A stretch of DNA of 64,000 nucleotides. Origin: an uncultured Granulosicoccus sp. Its GTDB lineage: Bacteria; Pseudomonadota; Gammaproteobacteria; Granulosicoccales; Granulosicoccaceae. The notes beneath the pieces were generated by a model. It was not told where the DNA came from, made no database searches, and saw only the letters and a list, made by a program, of their open reading frames with translations. Positions 1 through 13,600 of the stretch are shown one piece after another. The position numbers and the translations under genes were made by a program. The stretch lies in the NCBI GenBank assembly GCA_947492525.1, contig CANLNQ010000019.1, positions 1 to 64,000 of the forward strand. Reading direction: 5' to 3'. Within the stretch, counting starts at the first letter, position 1; the number at the start of each line of letters is the position of its first letter.

Positions 1-3000
1 GAAGAGAATCGCCTGGAGGGCCGTGCCGGTAATGACACCCTGGACGGCGGCGCCGGTGCAGACACGCTGCTCGGTGGCGATGGTGCTGATCTGCTGATTG
101 CCAGCGAAGGCGCCGACACCTCGGATGGGGGGGCCGGTGTGGATACGATGGACTATTCGGGCCTGGCCTCGGGGCAGTCGATCGATGTGACGCTGGCAGG
201 ATCAAGCGATGCGACAGTGACCATCGCCAATGGTGATGATGAGACGATCCGCAATATCGAGAACATCATTGCCACGGATGAAGCGGATCGAATCGTCGGC
301 GATGATCAGGAGAACGTGATCGAGGCTGGTGCCGGAGATGATGTGCTGGGTGCCTCTGCCAACAGCGATACGATCGATGGTGGCGATGGGTCGGATACGC
401 TGGATTATTCGGGCCTGGCCGGTGCTCAACGCATCAGCGTGACCCTCGACGGTGATATCCAGAGTACGGTACAGGTCAGCGGCGCCGCCGATGATCGCAT
501 CGTGCGCATCGAGAATGTCATCGGTACAGCGGGTAACGATACGCTGACCGGTGACAGTGCGGATAATCGCCTGGAAGGACGCGGCGGGAACGATACGCTG
601 GTGGGTGGAGCCGGTAGCGATACGCTCGACGGTGGCGTCGGTGGGTCGGATCGGGTGACCTATCTGAACGCCTCTCAGAGGGTCGTGGTCGATCTGTCTA
701 CCGGCATCGCCTCTGAGGACGGGTATGGCAACACCGATACGTTGATCGATATCGAACAACTGGAAGGTTCGGACTTTGCCGATATACTCACCTCGGGGTC
801 GGAAAGCGAGAGCATCGAGGCTGCCGACGGCGATGATCTGATCATTCTGAATACCGGCGCCATCGAGATTGATGGCGGGGACGGATCGGATACGGTCGAT
901 TACTCGGCGCTGCAGAACACCAATGCCATCAGCGTGGAGCTCGACGGACAGAACAGCGTGACCTTGAGCGTTGCGAATTCCGATGATCAGATCTTGACCG
1001 CGATCGAGAACGTGATCGGCAGTCAAGGCGATGATGTCATCACCGGTGACAACAGTGTGAACCGACTGGAAGGCGGCCTCGGTAACGATACCTTGCAGGG
1101 GCTGGGTGGTGACGATACCTTGATTGGTGGCGACGGTATCGACAGTGCCGACTATTCGCAGGCGGGTGGCGCTGTGGATGTGGACTTGTCCGCGAGTCGT
1201 GCGAATGATGACGGTGATGGCGGTAGCGATACCCTGTCAGGCATCGAGAACCTGTCGGGTTCCAACTTTGATGACTTGCTGGTGGGTGATGCCAGCGACA
1301 ATTCCCTGCGGGGAAACAGTGGTGCGGACACACTGGTCGGTGGGGCCGGCGCCGATGTCATTGATGGGGGCGGTGGTAATGATCTGGCGGATTATTCTGC
1401 CGTCACTGGCAGTGTCTCGGTCGATCTGTCAGCCAACACTGCCGTTGCCGATGGCACCGGATCCAGCGATACCCTGCTCAACATCGAGAACGTGGAAGGG
1501 TCGTCACAGGACGATACCCTCTACGGTGATGGGCGTGCGAATATCCTCAGCGGCGGCGCGGGAGATGACGTGCTACGTGGTGCCGGCGGTTTCGACCGTC
1601 TCGAGGGCGGCGATGGCTCGGACACTGCGGACTATTCCACGGCCGCAAGCCAGGTCGTTGTCAATCTGGATTCTCAGAGTGCGAGCAACGATGGTGACGG
1701 CAGTTTCGATACGCTGTCGGCCATCGAGAATGTGCAGGGATCGGATTTCAACGATGAGCTGACCGGCAATGCCGACAGTAACCGGCTTTCAGGCGGAGCC
1801 GGTTCCGACACGCTGATCGGTGCTGGCGGAAACGACACGCTCGACGGCGGAGCCGGCGGCTCTGACACGGCTGATTACAGCGCAGCGACCTTTGCAATCG
1901 ATGTGGACCTGGAGGCTGGGCAGGCTTTGGCTGACGGCTATCAGGCTACCGATACACTGATAGACATCGAGAACGTGGTTGCCTCGAATCAGGATGATGC
2001 CATTGCCGGTAATGCAAGTGCAAACCGTATTGATGGGCGAGCAGGTGATGATGCCATTGTTGCGTCGGCGGGCAGTGACACGATCGACGGCGGCGCGGGT
2101 GCTGATACGCTCGACTATTCAGGCTTGAGCAACATCAACGGCGTCAGCGTGACGCTCAATGGCGCCAGTGCCACGGTTGTGGATGTGGATGGTGGCGATA
2201 ACGACACCATTTCCAATATCGAGCATCTGGTTGGCAGTACCGGAGACGATACCCTCGGCGGTGATGTGTCCGCCAACCGTCTGGAAGCATTGGATGGTGA
2301 TGATCGCTTCATTGCCAGTGGTGGTGCCGACGAACTGCTCGGTGGTGCTGGTTCGGATACGCTTGATTACAGCACATTCTCGTCGGCGACTTCGGTATCG
2401 GTCGTGCTGCAGGGGGCCACCGTGACTACGGTAACGGTGGCAGGCAGTGAAGATGACAGGATATCGGAAATCGAGAACCTGGTCGGTACCGCCGGCGACG
2501 ATTCGCTGACCGGTGATGATCAGGACAACCGACTGGAAGGCCGTGCCGGCGACGACACGCTCGACGGCGGAGCCGGTGCCGACACATTGCTGGGTGGCGA
2601 TGGTGAGGATTCACTGATCGCCAGCGAAGGGGCGGATGTGTCTGACGGGGGGGCCGGTCTGGATACGGTGGACTATTCGGGACTGGCTTCGGGTCAATCC
2701 ATCGATGTGACGTTGGCAGGGTCCAGCGATGCCACGGTGACCATCGCCAATGGTGACGACCAGATCATCCGCAATATCGAGAACGTGATAGCCACGGACG
2801 AGGCGGATCGCATTGTGGGCGATGATGCTCAGAACCGGATCGAGGCGGGAGCTGGCGACGATACACTGGGTGCATCGGCCAACAGCGATACCCTGGACGG
2901 TGGAGCAGGTTCGGATACGCTCGATTACTCGTCGCTGGCAGGCGTGCAGAGAATCAGCGTGGCGCTCGATGGCGAGAACCAGACGACGGTTCAGGTCAGT

Positions 3001-4620
3001 GGCGGTGCTGATGATCGTATCGTGCGAATCGAAAACGTGATTGGCACATCGGGTGATGATTCACTGCAGGGTGACAGCAGCAATAATCATCTGCAAGGAC
3101 TGGCAGGTGACGACACGCTGGTCGGTGGTGCGGGCGATGATACGCTCGATGGTGGCAGCGGTGGTACTGATACCGTGACCTATATCGGCGCGGCGTCGGG
3201 TGTGACCGTGAATCTGTCTACGGGCATCACCAGCGAAGACGGTTTTGGCGGTACGGATACCTTGCTGGATATCGAGCAGCTGGAAGGTTCGGATCATGAT
3301 GATGACCTGACTTCCGGCACCGGTACTCAACGCATTGAAGCGGCCGATGGCGATGACATTGTCACCCTGGGCCTCGGCTCGATCAGTGTGGATGGTGGCG
3401 ACGGCTCTGATACGGTTGACTACTCGGCCCTGCTCAGCACCAACTCCGTGAATCTGGAGCTGGACGGTCAGAACAGTGTAACAGTGAGTGTGACAGGGTC
3501 TGATGATCAGACGCTGATCGCTGTGGAGAACGTGATCGGCAGCCAGGGTGATGACATCATCACGGGCGACAGCAATGACAATACGCTGGATGGTGGCCTG
3601 GGCGATGACATCCTGCAGGGGCTCAGTGGCGACGATACGCTCATCGGTGGCGACGGAGTGGATAGCGCTGATTACTCTCAGGCCAGTGGTTCAGTCAATG
3701 TGGATCTGACTGCCAATACAGCGAGTGACGATGGCAATGGCGGGGTGGATACCCTGTCGGGAATCGAGAACCTCTCGGGTTCCAATTTCGATGATGTTCT
3801 GGTGGGTGATGCTAGCAACAACACCTTGCTCGGTAATGGCGGTTCAGACAGCCTGACAGGCGGTGCCGGGGTTGATGTACTCGATGGCGGAGCCGGTAAT
3901 GATACGGCCCATTATTCCACGGCATCCGGGGCTGTTTCGGTCGATCTGGCAGTCAATGCTGCCAGTTCGGATGGAGAGAGTTCCAGCGATACTCTGCTGC
4001 GCATCGAGAACGTGGTGGGCTCCGCGCAGGATGATATCTTGTACGGGAGTGCTGTTGCCAACGAACTCAGTGGTGCAGAAGGTGATGATGTGCTGCGTGG
4101 CGCCGGAGGCAGGGATATCCTGGACGGTGGGGACGGTATCGACGATGTCGACTATTCGCAGGCAGCCTCCCGTGTCGTGGTGGATCTGGCTACCCAAAGC
4201 GCCACCAACGATGGCGACGGAAGTTCTGACACCCTGATGGATATCGAGAATGTCATCGGCTCTGCTCAGGATGATCGTCTGGCGGGTGATGCAAGCAGTA
4301 ATGTTCTCTCCGGTGGAGCCGGTGCAGATACACTCATTGGTGCTGGCGGCAACGACACACTGGATGGTGGTGCCGGCTTGTCCGATACGGCGGACTACAG
4401 TGATGCAGGCAATGCCATCGACGTGGATCTGGCACTGGGACAGGCGCTTGCCGATGGCTATCTGTCTACCGATACGCTGATCGATATCGAAAACGTGACA
4501 GGTTCGGATCAGGCCGATGTCATTGCCGGAGACGGCGCTGCCAATGAATTGCAAGGTGGCAGTGGCAATGATCAGTTGCAGGGGCGAGCAGGAATCGACA
4601 CGCTCGATGGGGGTATCGGT
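1..4620 (+). repeat. Two copies of a 2520-bp (840-residue) super-repeat inside the RTX gene
   Basis: Sequence from base 1 aligns with sequence from base 2521 in exact register with no net indel for about 2.1 kb. For example, the segment at 121-180 matches 2641-2700, 1201-1260 matches 3721-3780, and 1981-2040 still matches 4501-4560. The copies lose homology after about 2100/4620, where the module type changes. Divergence is mostly synonymous plus scattered substitutions, so this is an old or purified duplication rather than a fresh one. Because base 1 already lies inside a copy, further copies may continue upstream of the window. Confidence 0.85.
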
Positions 4621-7600
4621 GTGGATACCGCAGATTACAGTGACGCCGGCGCTGCCGTCACTGTCGATCTCTCGGCTGGTGAGGCATCCGACGATGGCGA
4701 TGGCAGCTCGGATACGCTGATTGATGTCGAGAACGTCACCGGATCGGTCCATGACGACAGCCTGAAGGGCGACTTCGGCAACAACCGAATCGATGGCGGT
4801 GAAGGCGACGATGTGCTCAGTGGTGCCGCCGGTCAGGATGCCCTCATTGGTGGCGGTGGTATCAACACCGCAGACTACAGCGCGGCCAGCTCAGGCATCG
4901 ATGTGAACCTGACCTCCGGTCAGGCAACACTGGATGGCGACGGCGGATCGGACACGCTGCAGGAGATCCAGAACGTGACAGGCACGGTCTTCGATGACAG
5001 CCTGGTCGGTGATGCTCAGGATAATGTTCTCGCAGGCGGTAGTCGCAATGACACGCTGGAAGGACGGGCGGGCGTTGATACACTGGATGGTGGTGCAGGT
5101 CTGGATACCGTTGATTACGGCCAGGCGGTCAACGCCGTGGTTGTCGATCTTGCTGCCAATGCCACGACAGATGATGGCGACGGTGATTCCGATACCCTGG
5201 TATCGATCGAGAATGTCAGTGGCTCGGCAGGTGCTGATTCGATCACCGGTGATTCGAACAACAATGTCCTGTTCGGTGATGACGGTGATGACACCCTGAT
5301 CGGCGCTGGTGGTAACGACTCCCTCGATGGTGGCGAAGGTGTTGATACGGTTGACTACTCGGCTGCGGGAGCGGGTGTCCGGGCCAGCATCGATGCTGGC
5401 GCCACCACCAACGATGGTGATGGCGGAAACGACACACTGACCGACATCGAGAATCTGACGGGCTCGGTCTTTGACGATGTGCTGGAAGGTGGCGCTGGTG
5501 CAAACAGCCTGTCGGGTGGTAGTGGTGATGACCGACTGTCGGGTTTCGCCGGCAATGACATTCTTGGCGGCGGTGCCGGCGTCGATACGGCAGACTACGA
5601 AGAGGCAGATGCCGGCATTGTCGTGGATCTGTCAATACAGCAAGCCAGTGATGATGGCTTCGGTTTCGTTGACACCCTGCAGGATATTCAGAACATCAGT
5701 GGTTCGGCGCACGATGATGATATCACCGGAGATTCGAACAACAATGAATTGATCGGTAACGACGGCGACGACATCTTCAAGGCCAGTGCCGGGAACGATA
5801 TCCTCGACGGGTCGGACGGTGTCGATACAGCGGACTACTCGGCATTGGCTGGCGGCGTCAGCGCTGCCTTGCAGGGGGCCGCCGATTCAACCGTGGTAGT
5901 GCAGGGTGGCGACGATGATACGCTGCGCAATATCGAGAACCTCACGGGAAGTGCCGGGGATGATGTGTTGGCCGGGGACAATCAGGTCAATGCCATACAA
6001 GGCGGTAGCGGTGATGATGTCGTTTACGGGGGTACCGGCAGTGATGTGCTCGATGGCGGAGCGCATGTCAGCGGTGACCAGCTGCGTTTCGATGACTTGA
6101 ATGGTGTGGGGATAGAACTGGATCTGGCTACGGGCACGGCTGCCTATTCTGCGGATGGCAGCACCGACACCTTCACCGGTTTCGAAACCTATGCCTTGTC
6201 GCAACAGGCTGACACCATCGCCGGATCAGCCGGAATCGACATCGTTGAATCTCTTGGTGGTGACGACGTATTCAGTGCCAGTCAGGGCCAGGACGATCTG
6301 GATGGCGGAGTCGGCTCGGATACGATCGATTACTCGGCCTTGCCGGGTATCAGTCGCATTGAAGTCAATCTTGATGGTGCCAACCCCAGCGTGGTGCAGG
6401 TTACCGATGGGGATGATGATACGGTGACATCAATCGAGAACATCATCGCCACATCGGGCGATGACATTCTCAATGGCGACGCCGAAGATAACTCTCTGCA
6501 AGCGCTGGATGGCGACGATACGCTCGATGGTGGTGACGGTGACGATACCTTGTCCGGTGGCGACGGTAACGACACACTGATCGCCAGCCATGGTGAAAAC
6601 ACCTACGACGGTGGCGATGGCATCGATACCGTGGATTATTCCACGCTGGCCGGTGTCACCAGTGTGCAGGCGGTCCTGAGTGGTAGTTCCACGACGACGA
6701 TCACGGTCAATGGGGCCTCGGCCACCAACGATCTGGCGAGAAATGTAGAGAACCTCATCGGTACGTCGGGTAATGACACGCTGACAGGCGGTAGCCTGGC
6801 AAACCGTCTGGAAGGCAGTGATGGTGATGATACGCTGGAAGGCCGCGGTGGCGCCGATACGCTGATCGGCGGCGATGGCATTGATACCATTGTCTACTCG
6901 AGTTTTGGTGCCGGTGAAGGTATCACTGTGGCGCTCGATGGCAGCAATGAAACAGACGTGCTGGTCAATGGCAATGGCACGGACAGGGTCAGTGAAGTGG
7001 AGAATGTCATCGGATCCGGTGGTGATGATTCTCTGATCGGTGATGCACTGGCAAATGTCCTCGATGGCTCCGAGGGTGATGACACACTCACGGGTGGTGC
7101 CGGGTACGATGTGCTGAAAGGCGGGGACGGCTCCGATACTGTCGACTATTCACTCGAAACCGGCATCAATTTCATCAGTGTACAGCTCAATGGCGGCAAC
7201 CCGGTCGAGGTGACCATTGATGGTGCGGCAGACAATGATGAATTGCAGGCGATCGAAAATGTCATTGGTACCGAAGGCGATGACATCATCTACGGTGGTG
7301 GCAGTGTCAACACCATTGAAGGTCGCGGTGGCGATGATGTGATCAGAGGCGGAACGTCGAACGATCGGCTCGACGGCGGCACCGGCACCAATACCCTGAG
7401 CTTTGCAGACTCGAGTGCTGGCATCACCACGGACATGGCCAGCATCACGGGTGGATTCTTCACTGTCACGCACGGCACGGGCGAGGTGGACAGTGCCGCG
7501 AATTTCACCAACATCATCGGTTCCGGTGGTGCCGATATCATCGCCGGGGATGAGTCTGACAATTACCTGGAAGGCGCTGTCGGTATGGATCAGCTGTTCG

Positions 7601-10600
7601 GTGCCGGGGGCAACGACACCCTGTCAGGTGGCTCCAATATCGACATCCTTGATGGTGGTGAGGGTGATGACATCCTGATGGGCGGTGGCAATGATGATGA
7701 GCTCACCGGTGGTGATGGGGATGACACCCTGGATGGCGGCAACGGTGATGACACCTTCAATGCCGGCAATGGGCAAGACAGCTTCGATGGTGGTGCAGGA
7801 GATGATCTGCTGGATTACAGTGTCCATTCGGCAGCCAGTTCGATCAGCGTCACACTGAATGACAGTACGCCGGCAACGGTGACTGTTGCCGGCTCTGTCG
7901 ACGATACCGCCGTGAATATAGAGCATATTCGCGGAACTGATGGTGCCGATACGCTGATCGGCGACAGCAGCGACAACCTGTTCTGGGGAGGCGACGGAGA
8001 CGATATCCTGTCCGGTGGACTTGGCGAAAATGACATCGAAGGGGAGGCCGGTAATGACACGTTCCTGGGCAGTACCGGCCAGAGTTTCTACTACGGTGGA
8101 GAGGGTATCGATACCGCTGATTATTCATCGACTGCTGACACCTCGAGCATCATTGTCAGGCTTGACGGGGATTCTCTGGCGATTGTCAGTCAGTCCGGCA
8201 CGATCAATGACCAGTTGAGCGGTGTCGAGAACATCATTGCGACGACCGGTAACGACAGTGTTTACGGAGACAACAGAGAGAACCACATACAAGGGCTGGA
8301 TGGTAATGATGTTCTTGCTGGAGGCGGAGGTGTTGATGTGCTCGATGGTGGTGACGGTAGTGACCGGGTTCACTACGAATATGCTGCCGCCGGTATTGTC
8401 GTGGATCTGTCACAGAATGAAGCCAGCGACGATGGTGACGGGGGAAGCGATACCTTCATCAGTATCGAGAACGTTTATGGATCGCTGCATGATGATCTTA
8501 TCACCGGAAATGATGAGGCCAATATACTCAAGGGTGATCTGGGCGATGACATCTTCATCGGCGCTGGCGGCATCGATGATATCAATGGTGATGATGGCAT
8601 CGATACGGTCGACTACTCGACACATGTCGGTGTTACGGCAGTCGAGATAACGCTGGAAGGTAGTGCCTACGTCGATGCCGTGCTGACGGGCGGTGATGAC
8701 GATCGAGTGCGTAACGTCGAAAACGTCATCGGTACCAGCGGCGTGGACATCATTCATGGCGATCAGCTGGATAACCATCTGCAGGGTCTGGACGGCGATG
8801 ATCTGATGTCCGGCGGTTCCGGCGACGATATCATCGATGGTGGTGCTGGTATCAACGAGGTGACCTACGCGAACTCCCTGCAAACGACAGTGGCGGACAT
8901 GAGTTCGGGAAGTGCTGGCGCGTATGAAGTCTATGTGGGGTCGGTGGACCCGGACACCGGCTTGTATGATGAAGTCGATCAGCTGATCAATGTGACCAAC
9001 CTGACCGGCAGCCAGGGCAGCGATCGTTTCACCGGTGATGACAACGATAATATTCTGCGTGGCAATGGCGGTTCTGACAACTTGTCCGGTGGTGGTGGCG
9101 TCGACACCCTCTATGGCGATGCGGGTAGCGATACACTGAGAGGAGGTGACGGCGACGATACCCTCTACGGTGGTTCGAGCAACGACAATCTGGATGGTGG
9201 CGCGGGTGCCGATGTGCTGTTCGGTGAGGGCGGCAATGATGTCTTCTACGATTCCGAAGGAGCTGACATCTATGACGGGGGCGATAGCAATCTGGACATC
9301 CTCTTCTACGACAGGTCTTCCCATATCACCAGTATTCGCGTCGAACTGGATGGGAGCAATGTCACGACCGTGTCGGTCAATGGCGGCGGTGTCGAGGATG
9401 ACACGATTGTCAATATCGAACGTGTCTGGGGATCGGAAGGCGATGACTACTTTGCCGGAGACAGCTTCGCGAATTCCTTCTGGGGAGACGATGGCGATGA
9501 CCTGTTCATCGGTTCGGATGGCGGTGACATCATCAACGGTGGTTCAGGTGTCAATACCATGGACTACAGCGCTCTTTCCGTCAATATATCCAGCCTGATC
9601 GATACGGGCAGTCAGTACCTTGTCAGCAAGGCGGGAAGCGGAAGCGATACGCTCAACTACATCACCCGGCTGATAACCGGTGAAGGTGATGACAGCATCA
9701 CCACGGGCCTTAACAGCGAGTTCATTCAGACCAATGGCGGGGCCGACTCTGTCACGATCAGCTACGATGGTGTGGCCGTGGAAACGGGAGCCGGACAGGA
9801 CTCGATCGAAGTGGACGCCGGCGGAATCACGCTGGATACCGGTGAAGATGATGACACGGTCGAGATAAACAGCAGCGGAGCCGATCTCGTGCTTGGCGGT
9901 GGCGATGATATCGTCTCGGTAACAGACTTGTATACCTTTACTGCTGACGGTGGCGAGGGGAACGATGTCTTCAATATCCGTGGGGGTGGACTGACCATTG
10001 ATGGTGGTGACGGGAGCGATGAAGTGGACTACTTCAACGCCAACGGCGGTCTCACGGTGGTGCTTGCAGATGCAGGCGATAGCACGGCTACCATCGATGG
10101 GCAGAGCAGCGACACGCTACGCAACGTCGAGTCGATCCACGGCACCGACCTGGACGACAGCATGGTGGGTAGCAGTGCAGACAATGACCTGCAGGGGCGA
10201 GGCGGGGACGACAGTTTCATTGCCTCGAGTGGTGCAGACTCCATCGCTGGCGGATCCGGTGACGACACCGTGGACTATAGTGCCATCGCCGGTAGTGGTG
10301 GTATCGATGTTGCGCTCGACGGCTCCAATGTCGTGACCGTCACCGTTGCTGCGGGTGACAACCAGACGCTCAGTGGCATCGAGAATCTGGTCGGCACAAG
10401 CGATGACGATGTGATTGCCGGTGACGATGAAGACAACATCATCGACGGTAGCGGCGGCAATGATCATATCAAGGGCAGTGCTGGCGATGACGAGCTGTCA
10501 GGTGGTGCAGGAACAGCGGATATTCTGGACTACAGTGAGTTCACGACGTCGCTGGAGATCGACTTCGATGCCGGGACCGCCATAGACGGTACGGGAGACA

Positions 10601-13600
10601 GAGACCGCTTCAGCGGCTTCGAGCAATACATATTGACAGCCCAGACCGACACCATCCGCGGTTCGACGGATGCGGATATTCTTGACGGTGCCGGGGGCGA
10701 TGACTACTTCTTCGGCAGCGCGGGCAGCGATGTGCTGGGTGGCGGATTGGGTGTCGATACGCTGGACTATTCATCACTGGCAATCAGCAGCCTCAGTGTC
10801 GTACTCGATGAGAACAACCCGGTGACGGTCAGTGTCAACGGGGGTGACAATGACACGATATCCGGCTTCGAGAACATCGTCGGTAGTACAGGTTCCGACG
10901 CCATTACGGGTGATTCACTGAACAACACGATCAGTGGTTTCATTGGTGACGACACACTCGATGGTGGGGCCGGTGACGACATCATCAACGGTAATGCGGG
11001 TGAGGATACGCTGATCGCCAGTGCCGGATCTGACACTTTCGATGGTGGTGCGGGTGTCGATGTTCTGGATTATTCCGCATTGAGCGGTACTTCCGGTGTC
11101 ACCCTTTCACTGAACGCGGGAACACCGGCCACGGCGACCGTGGGCGGTGGCAGCGCTGATAGCGTAGTCAACGTGGAGAACGTGATCGGCACGGATTCGA
11201 ACGATAGCATCATTGGTGATCTCAATGACAATGACTTGCAGGGCGGTGCCGGGTCGGATGATCTGCAAGGTGGGGCTGGTGACGACACACTGAGCGGTGA
11301 TGCTGGCGACGACACGCTGAGCGGTGATGCCGGTGCGGACGTACTGCTTGGCGGTGCCGGGCAGGATTCGCTGCTGGGCGGCGATGGTGCAGACACGCTT
11401 GACGGTGGCAGTGAGGACGACCAGCTATCCGGTGGCAACGATGATGATCAGCTCAGTGGCGGCGATGGTGACGATACACTGGAGGGTGATACCGGCGACG
11501 ATATCCTGGATGGTGAAGCAGGAGAGGATATCCTTGACGGTGGTGATGGAGCGGACATCCTCAGTGGAGGTCTTGGCAACGACACCCTGCGTGGTGGCAC
11601 CGGTAATGATGAGCTCAGTGGTGATGCCGGTGACGACATCATTGAGGGTGGGGATGGTGATGACCAACTCATCGCCGGTCTGGGTAGTGATCAGTTCGAT
11701 GGCGGTACGGGCACGGATACCCTGGATTACAGCACACAGACCAGTGCGACTTCTGTCGTCGTTACGCTGGCAGGGTCTGGAGCGGGCTCAGCTGTCGTCA
11801 GTGGTGATGCCGACGACACGATAACAAACGTCGAGAATGTGATCGGCACTGACGGTTCGGATGTCATCTCCGGAGATTCTCAGGACAACGAGCTGGACGG
11901 TGGTCAGGGTAATGACCAACTCAGTGGCGGGGCCGGCGCTGATGCATTGACTGGCGGCGAGGGCAATGACACGCTGGACGGTGGCTCTGGCAACGACACG
12001 CTCGAGGGGGGTGACGGCAACGACTTGTTGATGGCCAGCGATGGTTCCGATGACATCGACGGTGGTGCCGGAATCGATGTTGTCGATTATTCCTCCCTGG
12101 TGACAGCGACAGGTGTCACGCTTGCTTTGTCTGGTGCCACTGCCGCAACCGCCAGCGTGCCGGACGGTAGTAACGACACGATCAGAAACGTTGAGAACAT
12201 CATCGGTTCAGCCAGCAATGATGATCTGACTGGCGACGCGGGAAGCAATGCGCTCTCCGGCGGAGATGGAGATGATGTACTGTCCGGTGGTGGTGGTATC
12301 GACACACTGCAGGGGGGCGCGGGTGCCGATGAGATCGATGGCGGTGCCGGAAACGATACGATCGAGGGTGGTGATGATGACGATCGATTGTTGGCCAGTG
12401 AAGGTGTGGATACCATCGACGGAGGCGCGGGGTCGGATACGCTGGACTACAGCTCTCTGAGTGCTGCAACTTCGGTGAGTCTGACCCTGAATGGTTCCGT
12501 GGCAGCTACAGCAACGGTGGCAGGGTCGGGTAATGACGTCATCAGTAATGTGGAGAATGTTGTCGGTACCACCGGCAACGACACACTGGCTGGTGATGGT
12601 GCGGACAACATCCTGAGCGGTGGAGACGGTAACGATCAGCTGAGCGGCAATGCCGGTAGTGATCAACTCGATGGTGGGGCAGGTGACGATATCCTCGAGG
12701 GCGGGGACGGTGCCGATACCATTGATGGCGGTGCAGGTAATGACGCCATCGTGGCAGGCAGCGGCGTCGATCAGATCGACGGTGGAGACGGTGTCGATGA
12801 GGTCGACTATTCGCGGATGGCAGGTGTTACCGGTGTCACGGTAGCACTCGATGGTGCCACTTCGGTGACTGCGGTTGTTGCCGGCGATGTCAATGACTCC
12901 TTGAGTAATGTCGAGAATATTGTCGGTTCCATCGGAGACGATGATCTGACCGGGGACAGCGCCGCCAATGCGCTCTCTGGAGATCAGGGCGATGATGTCA
13001 TCGACGGCGGCGAGGGTGACGACACTCTGGTCGGGGGCGACGGGGTTGACGAGCTGACAGGTGGCGACGGAGATGATGTCGTGTCTGGTGGGGCTGGCGA
13101 TGATCGTTTGATCGCCGGGGACGGCGCCGATGTATTTGATGGCGGTGATGACGTCGATACGCTCGATTACAGTCTTCATGCCAATGCCACATCAGTGGAT
13201 GTTGTTCTGAACGGTAGTGTCAGCACCAGTGTCACTGTCGGGGGCGCTGATGATGACTCCGTTCGCAATATCGAGAACATAACAGGTACTTCGGGTGCAG
13301 ATTCGATTGCCGGTGACAGCAGTGACAATATCCTTGTTGCCGGTGACGGGGACGACCAGATTGACGGAGGTGGGGGAGATGATCAGCTGCAGGGAGATGG
13401 TGGCGCGGATTCACTCGATGGAGGCACCGGTGATGACACGATAAGCGGTGGTGCCGATGACGATGTGCTGACAGGTGGTAGTGGTGCGGACACGCTCGAC
13501 GGCGGAGATGGCAGCGATACCCTGGATGGTGGAACGGGCGATGATTCGCTGGATGCCGGAGCCGGGGACGATACGCTGATAGCCAGCACGGGTAGCGATG

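Noticed and set aside
202-1026. Antisense open frame of 274 codons in the RTX gene, with many similar ones to 15.1 kb
   Set aside because: They mirror the Gly/Asp codon pattern of the plus strand, have no ribosome sites and yield low-complexity His/Ile/Arg/Ser-rich peptides; shadows of the repeat.
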